Source: Entoloma clypeatum (Eukaryota; Basidiomycota; Agaricomycetes; Agaricales; Entolomataceae). From it: a DNA stretch of 64,000 nt. Below are positions 31,401 to 39,618 of the stretch, piece by piece. The position numbers and the translations under genes were made by a program. The notes beneath the pieces are model-generated. The model saw only the letters and a program-made list of their open reading frames with translations. It did no database searches and was not told the origin of the DNA. The DNA lies in the NCBI GenBank assembly GCA_963565915.1, contig OY751489.1, positions 186,001 to 250,000 of the forward strand, read 5' to 3'. The stretch's first letter is position 1. Every line of letters begins with the position of its first letter.

Positions 31401-31769
31401 CTACTCCCATCCATCGTTGCCATTTGGATCGGCCCAGGCAGGGTCAACTCGGTTACCCCAATCCTTTATCAGTTCATCGTTTACCGCCGTGGCAAACTCT
31501 AAACCTCGAACGGCGAGGCGAAGGCGTCGGTTCTCGACAGCAAGGGTGTTGGTATAGTTTTTGAGGATGAGTTTCTCCTCAGCGGTGGGGGCGGTTGGCA
31601 AATCGGAAAGGGTATGAAGGCGGATATGCATCTGCCGGTGAAGGATGTCGGCAACGGAGGTTTCGAGCGCATGGATCTGGTCGCGCATGGAGAGCGCTTC
31701 GACGATGAGGGTGGTGATGGTGGGGTTGATATCGGAAGCATCGGTGGAGGCGGCGGTGATGTTGGACAT
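31401..31769 (-). CDS. Family Y ORF3 protein (Y3 copy)
   Basis: 122 residues from MSNITAASTDAS; the frame is also open up to 31841. It shares with the other copies [32 protein letters not shown] and VENRRLRLAVRGLEFA. It is predicted to be mainly helical and possibly to form a coiled coil. It sits 116 bp after the pol stop and ends 38 bp before the 3' LTR, so it would need its own translation mechanism or transcript. The name ORF3 is used here only as a label. Confidence 0.78.
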   Translation of the reverse strand: MSNITAASTDASDINPTITTLIVEALSMRDQIHALETSVADILHRQMHIRLHTLSDLPTAPTAEEKLILKNYTNTLAVENRRLRLAVRGLEFATAVNDELIKDWGNRVDPAWADPNGNDGWE

Positions 31770-31884
31770 GGCAGAAATGATGTTTGAAAGGTATAAGAAG
31801 AACGGCGTGTTGGGCGAGAAGAGTTGGAGCGGGGAACTCAATGTGACAGAAGTCGATGTGGAAAATGGCTCAAAGTTTGTTCTT

Positions 31885-34800
31885 TTATTGTGGACGCGAT
31901 GGATTTTGCCGATGAAAGTCTCGGATCAAGTCTTGAGCGTTCTGAACATTAGTCCGAGGTTCCCACGTGTTCTCTTCTGGGCCATACCCTTCCCATTGGA
32001 CGAGGTACTGGATCTTTCCGCGGAATTTTCGAGAGTCCAGGATCGTGGAGACATGGTATTCTTCTCGTCCTTCAACGATGATCGGATCAGGGGCTGGCTT
32101 CTTTTTCTGAATGGCATACTTCGGGGTTTCGTATGGCGATAACAGGGTTTTGTTGAACACAGGGTGGATCATTTTCCAGGTTTTGGGAAGATCAAGACGG
32201 TATGTGCTAGCTCCTTTCTTCTCTAGGACTTTGAACGGTCCGTGTCGGAGGGCGTCAAGTTTCTTTGAGGGACGATCAGTCCTGATGTTAGTCCCTTCCA
32301 GCCACACCTTGTCTCCGATGCGGTAATCCCGAGACGGGCTTCGTCGTGTGTCAACTGTCTTCTTCATCTGATCCTGTGCCTGTTTCAGTGCTGCGTTGGC
32401 TTCTTCTCGTGCCTGTTTGAGTTTTTTCAAGAAGTCGTTTGCTGCCGCATTGGTGTCTTCCAACACAAGTTCTCCCTTCCAAGGATGCAGACCGTAGTTG
32501 AGATAGAATGGTGTGTACTTTGTCGCTTGATGTTCTTTGTCATTGTACTGGAATTCTGCGATTGCGATCCATTCCGCCCAATCATCTTGTAGATGGTTGA
32601 CAAAGTTTCGTAAGAACACCTCGGTTTCCTGATGCGATCGTTCGGCCTGTCCATCAGTCTGTGGATGGTACGCAGTGGACAGATTTCTTTTGATCCCTAA
32701 CATGCGGCAAAGTATCTCCATAAACTTCGCGGCGAACTGCGGTCCCCTATCGCTGATGATCTTCTTGGGAATTCCATGAAGTTTCCATATCTGGTCCCGA
32801 TAGATCTTGGCTAATCCTTCAGCCGATAGTTCCACGGTTGTCGGGATGAGATGAAGCATCTTTGAATGTCTATCCGTGATGACCAGAATTGCGTTCTTCC
32901 CATCGGATTCTGGTATCGGTCCCACGACGTCAATCCCTATATCTTCCCATGGTTGACTTGGCGCGGCGTTAGGGTGCAGAGGGGCGTGTCTCCTTTGGCG
33001 GCTGATCTTGTTGCGTTGACAGGTGTCACAACCTTTCACATACTTCTTTACGTCATGTAGGATGGTGGGCCACCAGTAGGTGCGAGTGAGAAGTTCATGT
33101 GTTCGATACTGTCCTGGATGTCCTGCCACTGGTGCGTCATGCGCTTCAAACATCAGTTCTTGGCGCAATTGTGGGTCTGGTGGAACATAGACTCGTTCTC
33201 CTGCGTAGGTGATGCCTTTTTCCTGCTGGTACCAGTGAGGATTCTTCTTCAGACCCTGGGCTACTTCTGTTTCCATGCGATTCGAGGCCTTGATGCGTAC
33301 GATCCATGGGTTTTCGATGGTTGTGATGTTTCCGATTTTGATGGAATCAGATGTTTCACCCCCTTCAAAGAATTGTTCCTCCGTGAACATCTCCATTTGT
33401 ATCACATCTTCTGATTCCAATCGTTTCAAAAATAGCCCCTCCTTGAGCATTTGGTCGCTGTCCTGCGGCTCGAGTTCCGTCTCATACCAGGGTAAACATG
33501 ACAGGATGTCTGCTTTCGCGTTTGTCTTCCCAGGTACATGTCGCAATTCGAAGTCATAGTCTTGTAGCTTCATCTTCCAGCGCCTCTGTCGTTGGTTTAG
33601 GTCCTGAGGACGCCGGAAATACTCCAGGTTTTTGTGATCGGTTAAGATCTCGAAACGTTCCTTGGCTTCAAGTAGATAATGTCGCCAGTCCTTCAGTGCT
33701 TCCATGACTGCCAAGAGTTCCTTGTCATAGATCTCGTAATTCTGTTCAGCCGCGGACATGGTCCGCGACAAGAACGCGATAGGCTGCCACTTGTCGTCTT
33801 GTTTCTGTGAGAGTACCGCTCCAATTGCATAACCCGATGCATCGGTTTCAACCCTGAACTGTCCGTCCGGTTTGGGCAATGCCAAGACTGGTGCTGTCGT
33901 GATTGCCCATATGAGACCTTCAAATGCTTCTTGCGCCGCTGGTCCCCATGTGAATGCTGTATTTCCCGTAAGTGTCGTGAGTGGCTTTGCGATGTTTGAG
34001 TATCCTTCAATGAAGCGTCGATAAAAGTTGGCAAATCCCAGGAACCTCTGGACTTCCTTTTTTGATGTGGGTACTTGCCAGTTCCGGATTGTGTCCACTT
34101 TTTCAGTTTCCATCTCGACACGTCCTTCACCCACGACATATCCCAATATGGGGCATTTCGTTACTTCCCAAAGACACTTCTTCTCCTTTCGGAACAAGTC
34201 ATTGTCCGACAGGATCTGCAAGATCTCTTCGGTATTCCGGGCGAGTTCTTCCTTGGTTTTACCAATAACCACTATGTCATCCATGTAAATCACACAGATG
34301 CGCCGACGGATCTGATCCCTGAATAGGCTGGCCATCATCCGAGAGAACGTTCCCGGGGAATTGCAGAGACCGAAAAACATGACCAATGGTTCAAACAATC
34401 CTCGGCTGGTCAAGAAGGCAGCTTTCCATTCGTCACCCTTTTTGATCCGCACATTATTGTATCCCCACATGATGTCCATTTTGTTGAAGTAGACTGCGTC
34501 CTTCAATACATCCAAGAGGTCGTTGATGCGTGGGAGTGGGAATTTGTCCTTAACCGTGAATTTGTTAACCGTGCGATAGTCCTGTACCAATCGTTTGGAA
34601 CCGTCTTTCTTGTTAATGAAGAAGCAGGGTGATGCATAAGGGGATTTGGACGGTCGGATCTTTCCGGTTGCCAGGCCTTCATCGATGAATTCATCCAGTT
34701 CTTCTTGCTCCTTTTGGGTCATAGGGTACGTGTTTCCCCCTAGCTCCTTTGGTGCGTCCGGTGTAAGTTCGATGCCGTGGTCCCATTCCCTTTTCTTTGG

Positions 34801-35493
34801 GATCTTGTCAAAGTTTTCTTTTTCAAAAAGATGGGCAAAACGTTCAACATATGAGGGTCGTTTGGTTGTGGGAGGTGGTGTGGGAGTAACTGCTTCCAAT
34901 ATGGGGTCTCCGGGCTTCCATTTCTGATCTGATTTCTTGGGTGCGTCCTTGTCTCGTACTTCCACCATGCGAACCCGATGTTTGCGACCATTAAGGTTAA
35001 CCCTGAAATCCGAGTGTTTGGTTTGACACGTTGATGGGCATCGGTTGAATGTTACGGCGCCGGTCGTCCAATTGATTGTAGGGTTGTGGTGCACCAACCA
35101 GTCATGTCCCAAAAGCATATCCGTTCTCCCAATGTCCAATACCATTGCTTCCATGGTTTCCTGGTGTGTTCCTAAGTCCAGCTTGACTTCGGCAAGTTTT
35201 TCTGCTTTCTGTTGTCGGTTCGGTGATCCATCCCCATTTAGGATTGATATGGGCTTTATTCCACGTGTGGGAAGGTTCTGTTCACGTACTATTCTGGGAT
35301 GGATACATGTGCATTCACATCCGCTATCGACCTCGGATCGAATGGCCTTTGGTCCTCGTCGTGTTTTGATCTGAGCTTGCAGCTTGATCTCTCGTCGTTT
35401 CGGAGGTTTATCTCCCTTGACAATCTTAGTTGACGCAACGGCTCGCTTTGCAGGGATAACATAAGTTATATTGTCTGTAACTGCACCAGGCAA
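31885..35493 (-). CDS. Y3 Pol polyprotein (protease, RT, RNase H, integrase, chromodomain)
   Basis: 1202 residues without interruption. Protease active site EVDSGCE is at about 54-60. Reverse transcriptase has VQDYRTVNKFTVKDKFPLPR and YMDDIVVIG near residue 403. RNase H follows with ETDASGYAIGAVLSQ and TDHKNLEYF near 618. The integrase zinc domain (HELLTRTYWW..CDTCQRN) is near 810 and its core has GIDVVGPIPESDG (about 850), SDRGPQFAAKFM and TDGQAERSHQE (about 945). A chromodomain ([20 protein letters not shown]) is near 1140-1165. The order RT-RNase H-integrase defines Ty3/gypsy and the chromodomain a chromovirus, which targets histone-marked chromatin. No ATG opens the frame near its start; it is continuous, in the -1 frame, with the end of gag, so frameshifting is likely. 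Confidence 0.95.
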   Translation of the reverse strand: MPGAVTDNITYVIPAKRAVASTKIVKGDKPPKRREIKLQAQIKTRRGPKAIRSEVDSGCECTCIHPRIVREQNLPTRGIKPISILNGDGSPNRQQKAEKLAEVKLDLGTHQETMEAMVLDIGRTDMLLGHDWLVHHNPTINWTTGAVTFNRCPSTCQTKHSDFRVNLNGRKHRVRMVEVRDKDAPKKSDQKWKPGDPILEAVTPTPPPTTKRPSYVERFAHLFEKENFDKIPKKREWDHGIELTPDAPKELGGNTYPMTQKEQEELDEFIDEGLATGKIRPSKSPYASPCFFINKKDGSKRLVQDYRTVNKFTVKDKFPLPRINDLLDVLKDAVYFNKMDIMWGYNNVRIKKGDEWKAAFLTSRGLFEPLVMFFGLCNSPGTFSRMMASLFRDQIRRRICVIYMDDIVVIGKTKEELARNTEEILQILSDNDLFRKEKKCLWEVTKCPILGYVVGEGRVEMETEKVDTIRNWQVPTSKKEVQRFLGFANFYRRFIEGYSNIAKPLTTLTGNTAFTWGPAAQEAFEGLIWAITTAPVLALPKPDGQFRVETDASGYAIGAVLSQKQDDKWQPIAFLSRTMSAAEQNYEIYDKELLAVMEALKDWRHYLLEAKERFEILTDHKNLEYFRRPQDLNQRQRRWKMKLQDYDFELRHVPGKTNAKADILSCLPWYETELEPQDSDQMLKEGLFLKRLESEDVIQMEMFTEEQFFEGGETSDSIKIGNITTIENPWIVRIKASNRMETEVAQGLKKNPHWYQQEKGITYAGERVYVPPDPQLRQELMFEAHDAPVAGHPGQYRTHELLTRTYWWPTILHDVKKYVKGCDTCQRNKISRQRRHAPLHPNAAPSQPWEDIGIDVVGPIPESDGKNAILVITDRHSKMLHLIPTTVELSAEGLAKIYRDQIWKLHGIPKKIISDRGPQFAAKFMEILCRMLGIKRNLSTAYHPQTDGQAERSHQETEVFLRNFVNHLQDDWAEWIAIAEFQYNDKEHQATKYTPFYLNYGLHPWKGELVLEDTNAAANDFLKKLKQAREEANAALKQAQDQMKKTVDTRRSPSRDYRIGDKVWLEGTNIRTDRPSKKLDALRHGPFKVLEKKGASTYRLDLPKTWKMIHPVFNKTLLSPYETPKYAIQKKKPAPDPIIVEGREEYHVSTILDSRKFRGKIQYLVQWEGYGPEENTWEPRTNVQNAQDLIRDFHRQNPSRPQ

Positions 35494-35534
35494 GCGAGTT
35501 CGTTTAATGGATAAGGGTCGCGACTTAGCGTCGT

Positions 35535-36401
35535 TTAATCGGACCCTTCGGGAAAATCCTTCTCATCGGTCTCTATGGTGATGGTTTCATCATCATCGGT
35601 ATCTCCATCAGACACCTTCCTAATCTTTCCAGAGTTCTTCTTTGGCTTGCGGCAGTTGCGCGCAATATGTCCTTCTTGGTCGCAGTTGAAACACTTACGA
35701 CCATCTTTCTTCTTTGGGGCTTTGCAGTCTTTGGCAAGGTGACCAAAGCGCTGACAGTTGTAGCAACGGGCTACTCCTGCTTTGTCGATCTCCATGGCTT
35801 TGCCTTGACCACCATAAGTGGTGCCCGATCCGGTGCATGTGTCGCCACCCCCTCGGATGACTAATGCATGTCCCTCCATCTGTCGTCCCTTGTTTCGGAT
35901 CTCCTTTGCGTAATCGGTGTACGTCTTGCCATCGCTGGCCACTTGTTCAGAAATTCTGCGGTTGACGTTCTTTTCCAGGATGTATTTCCCAGTTTCTTCG
36001 CCAAGGTTTGACAGCTTCAAGAGCTCTTCGAATTCGTCCAAGAATTCGTCAATGGTGCGTTTCTCCTGTTTCAGGACTTTGAGTCTCGCCTTGGCCGCTG
36101 CCGACTTGTTGGCAATAGAGAATCGCGTAGCGATGTCGTCTGAGAATCCTAACCAGGTGATGTTCTCGCCATCGGTGGCAAGATCGTCTAACTTGTTGCT
36201 GGCCCAGTGTTTACCGGACCCTTCCATCATGCGGGATAACACCACCAGGATCTTCTGATCGTCGGACAGGCCCTTCTGGAACCTGATGTATAGTTTGGTG
36301 GCTTTCCACCACTCGTCAAAGGTGTGTCTGTCTTTGAACATCCCAGGATCTTTGATGATCTTGGATGTATCCATCGTTTGCACTGTCGGTGCTTCTGCCA
36401 T
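35535..36401 (-). CDS. Y3 Gag
   Basis: 288 residues, MAEAPTVQTMDTSK to EKDFPEGSD, with the capsid-like region and zinc knuckles CYNCQRFGHLAKDC and CFNCDQEGHIARNC at about 215-255. It is colinear with the Y2 copy. The gag stop (35535-35537) lies inside an open -1 frame leading into pol. A long open frame also extends upstream of the ATG. Confidence 0.94.
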   Translation of the reverse strand: MAEAPTVQTMDTSKIIKDPGMFKDRHTFDEWWKATKLYIRFQKGLSDDQKILVVLSRMMEGSGKHWASNKLDDLATDGENITWLGFSDDIATRFSIANKSAAAKARLKVLKQEKRTIDEFLDEFEELLKLSNLGEETGKYILEKNVNRRISEQVASDGKTYTDYAKEIRNKGRQMEGHALVIRGGGDTCTGSGTTYGGQGKAMEIDKAGVARCYNCQRFGHLAKDCKAPKKKDGRKCFNCDQEGHIARNCRKPKKNSGKIRKVSDGDTDDDETITIETDEKDFPEGSD

Positions 36402-37100
36402 GTTTAGAACCTGCGGAGTAGGAGAGGTGTCGGGTTGTTGGGATGAAGATGGGGTTCGGGATACAGGTAGGGGTTGAAAATTAGTCCCTGTTCTAGGCGT
36501 CTGTTCGGTATCTGACTGCGCGGAGTCAAAAGTAAATTCGTCAGGGGACTCGTCGGCGGAATCGGTGGCAAAACGTTCGGGGTATTTCCTCTGTAGATCT
36601 CTAAGGAATCTCTGTTCCTGCGCGTCTGTTGGTCGCGAGAAGGGGTCAAGTCTCTCGTTTCGTGCCCAACGGTTGTACTCGGTCTGTTGCTCGTTGGTGG
36701 TGAAGTGGGCGTAGATCTGCTGCTTTGAGTAAGATGTGGTGATGCGGCTCTGGGACGTCTCAACGTGAGCGTCCTAATCAATCTTCTGATAACGGTTGTC
36801 TGGACACCGATAAACTCTCTGATCTCTGTGATCCGACCTGTCTGAGGTCCTTCTTGAACGCGAAAGCTTTCGAGTTCGTTCTGTCGGGCGTTGTAGCGCG
36901 CGATCTGGTGTTGTCGAGCAAGATGGATGCTCTCTGCTATCTCGCCGTGGGGGCGATGCTCGTCGTTGTCTAGTTCTTTGTCAAGCACCTGCTGTAGGAT
37001 GCGACGGATCTCCGATTCGATGTACTGCTGGATGAGTGTAAAATCGATACTGTCTCGAGGACTTAGCTCCTCCTGTCGGGCTTCTGGTGAGGCGAATGGG
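36402..37100 (-). CDS. Y3 leader ORFs upstream of gag
   Basis: This corresponds to 24828-25514 in Y2. The first frame (ASPEARQEELSPRDSID..) is open from just after the primer-binding site but has no ATG here. Near 36777 the coding-like signal changes frame (SYSKQQIYAHFTTNEQQTEY..) and runs without a stop into the gag ATG. Conservation of both open frames in two diverged copies suggests they are translated. Confidence 0.4.
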
Positions 37101-37179
37101 TTGCTGGTGAAGTCTTCAAAGAAGCGCGACGTCTTGACTCGTCTGGTAGTTGCTCTCTTCGCTCTGGGCGAACCTAACG

Positions 37180-37190
37180 AGATTTAGCAA
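37180..37190 (-). promoter_or_regulatory. Self-complementary primer-binding site of Y3
   Basis: In RNA sense TTGCTAAATCT, two bases inside the 5' LTR, pairs with AGATTTAGCAA at 37276-37266 of the LTR. That LTR word lies about 34 nt after the TATATAAA box and would be the RNA 5' end. Confidence 0.65.
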
Positions 37191-37192
37191 CT

Positions 37193-37560
37193 TGTTATGC
37201 GTAACAAACCGTTCCAAGGTTCGGGCAAAGTATGCAGGAAGATGGAAAGGCGAAGAGCAATGTGATTGCTAAATCTAAGGAATCTAGCTATAGTACAAAG
37301 GGTTTATATAGGTACTGACTATAGGCGATAGCATATGAGTCAGTGCTGCGCAAGGCAGTGTATCTGAGTAAGATAACTGCGGAAGGCAGTGCGTCTGAGT
37401 AAGACGACTGCGGAATGAGTCAGACAGCTGCGGAAAGCGAGTCAGCGCGGGAGCGAAGTATACTAAAGGAAATAAAGTATAATACGATATGTGTAAGCGG
37501 GGGCCGATGAGTAAAAGTGAAAAAGTAAGCATATACGTCCGTAGTTGTTAGTCCGTAACA
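37193..37560 (-). repeat. 5' LTR of Y3
   Basis: 368 bp, identical in most positions to the 3' LTR apart from one extra 31-bp tandem unit. It contains TGAGTCA words and, in element direction, the TATATAAACCC promoter box. Confidence 0.92.
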
Positions 37561-37790
37561 GGGCCGTTGGGCATGATGGGTGGCCGTTGGGCACGAAGGG
37601 AGGCCATTGGGCACGAGGGGCAGCTGTGGACACGCAGGGAGGCCGTTGGGCGCTAGTAGGGACCGTTGGGCACGTGAGGCAGCCGTTGGGCATGAAGGGG
37701 CATTAGAGGGGGATGTTGGGTGCGAAGGGAGGCCGTTGGGCATTAGAGGGGGCCGTTGGGCAGCGGTAGTGGCCATTGGGCAGAAGTGGA
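37561..37790 (+). repeat. Minisatellite, right part
   Basis: Continuation of the GGCCGTTGGGCAYGA array after Y3. The first 5 bases, GGGCC, are the target duplication. Confidence 0.85.
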
Positions 37791-38149
37791 GCCAGGTGGA
37801 GTGGAGGTGGGGGGATAAAAGAAGTGTGGGAACGTTTCGTTGGCTGTCTGTCAAATTATGGTTCAAGTTTCAGCGATTGCCGAAAGTGCTTGGCAGTCAA
37901 TGCCGAGCAATGAGATTGATGAAACATAAGGCCTCGATGCCCAAACCGTGGCATCACAGGCCTCAAGATAGCTTTGAACTTATGGATAGATGTATATAGA
38001 GTCATAAAAAGTATATATATAGTTGGGAACTCAAGCTATGTATACTAGAGAATCTGTATTCTAAAATGATGCATCAAAACACACTGTAAATCATGATGAA
38101 CAGTGCATCACCATGGGTTTTCTCAAACACAAAAACAACCTTTTCTTAC

Positions 38150-38855
38150 TTCCTCCCTTCCACAACCACTGTAGTCTGTATGTACTGTATATATACCATT
38201 GTAACATTGTATGTAAATCTACTCAGACCATTCAAATCAAGCCCAAGGACTTAATAAGGTGAATAGAAGCAAAATAGGTCGAAAATTTGACCAAAAAATT
38301 TTGTCTCAGCTTTGGATTCTCCTCATTCAGGGGACCTCACAGCACATCTGTTTTCCAAATTTGGTGCATTCATTATGGAGATATAACACTTTTACTGAAA
38401 TATGCACATTTCATCATTTCTATCTTATCTAGTGATCTAAAAATTATACAAGGTGTTTCAGAAGGTGAATACATATATATTGATGAGTTCTATCATGTTA
38501 AACTATTATTAGATCATGAGGAAGGCACCGCGCGCACCTGCGTGATGCATTTGCATATTGTTTACTGTTGTTTGGTGTAAAGCGTCGCATCACTATATGC
38601 TCAAATCCGTGGCGAAAATTCATGAAATAAATACATATTTATTAACATATGATACTCTGGTACATAATTGATATAGTCTGTAAGCTTACTTCCTCCTGTG
38701 TAGCCATATTAAGGAGAAATGCGATGTTTTTTGAGTTTGTTTACATATATTTGACACATTTGATGCGCGACATGCGTGACATGCGCGCATCATCCAACAT
38801 CGAATCGACGCATCCACCCATTGCTCGCTCCGCAATGAGAGGCACACAGATATAA
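38150..38855 (+). repeat. AT-rich dispersed repeat, copy 2
   Basis: Inverted homologue of 10401-11131, here complete inside the hAT-like element. No coding capacity is seen. Its presence in both places suggests that the segment at 10.4-11.1 kb is also part of a relative of this element. Confidence 0.75.
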
Positions 38856-39129
38856 CAAAAATAACACAGTAATAATAGTACAGATACAACAAAAATAGCA
38901 CTGTAAACACAGATACAAAAAAATAACACTGTAATCATATGTTTTAGCTATGTTTAGACCGGTCTTTTTGCGGTCTAAGTCAAAAAAAAAATCTAGACTG
39001 AACTGCAGTCTAAATTTTCTAAAATGTATAGACCTTAGACCGCGGTTCAGTCCAACATGGTCTATTTTTCAGTTCAGTTCAGTCCAGTTCAGGTCTATGT
39101 AGACTGAACCTTCAAACACTAGCTAAAAC

Positions 39130-39600
39130 AAGCAAGAGATGAAGCGCTGGCAGCACACGAACTGGCCTGTCAGATGATGACAGAAAGATCAACACGAGGC
39201 TTCTCTCCGTTTGGAAAAGGAGAACAGGTGTGGCTAGAAGGAAGGAACCTCTGAATCGGATACCCTTCCAGAAAGCTGGCACCCAAAAGAGAAGGACCTT
39301 TCACAATTTCCGAAGTGCTCGGGCCCCTGACGTACAAGCTGAAACTTCCAGAACAATGGAAGATCCACCCCGTTTTCCATGCCTCCTTGTTGACACCTTA
39401 TCGGAGAATAACACACACGGACCGAACTTCCACAACCCACCTCCTGATCTGATTGAAGGAGAACACAAGTACAAAGTAGAAGCGATCCTTACCCACAAAC
39501 GACAGGGCCGATAACACGTGGGAACCTGAATCCAATTTAAAAAGAGCTCAAGAAACGCTGGGTCTTTACAAACAAACCCACCACCTTTGAACAAAAACCA
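39130..39600 (+). pseudogene. Element X integrase C-terminus and chromodomain-like tail
   Basis: Continues the fragment at 30121-30405: KQARDEALAAHELACQMM, then PFGKGEQVWLEGRN and, in shifted frames, [37 protein letters not shown] and the start of a chromodomain (KYKVEAILTHKRQGR..NTWEPESN). Frame breaks lie near 39252 and 39510. Confidence 0.85.
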
Positions 39601-39618
39601 CCCACATCTTTCATCATC

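Larger units (their letters stand above)
31027..37560 (-). mobile_element. Ty3/gypsy element Y3, apparently intact
   Basis: Two near-identical LTRs (31027-31363, 37193-37560), a 5-bp target duplication GGGCC (31022-31026, 37561-37565), and uninterrupted gag, 1202-codon pol and ORF3. It inserted into the minisatellite of the hAT-like element. It is the only family Y copy here with all frames open and so may be recently active. Confidence 0.93.
30406..39121. mobile_element. hAT-like non-autonomous element, itself split by Y3
   Basis: Ends are TAGTGTTTGAGGGTTCAG on the left and, inverted, TAGTGTTTGAAGGTTCAG on the right. An 8-bp duplication GCTAAAAC flanks them (30398-30405, 39122-39129), and element X reads continuously when it is removed. 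8-bp duplications and this type of end fit the hAT superfamily. Repeated GACCGG/ACTGGTC words lie near the ends. Without Y3 the element is about 2.2 kb, made of a minisatellite and the AT-rich repeat. No transposase is visible. Confidence 0.8.
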
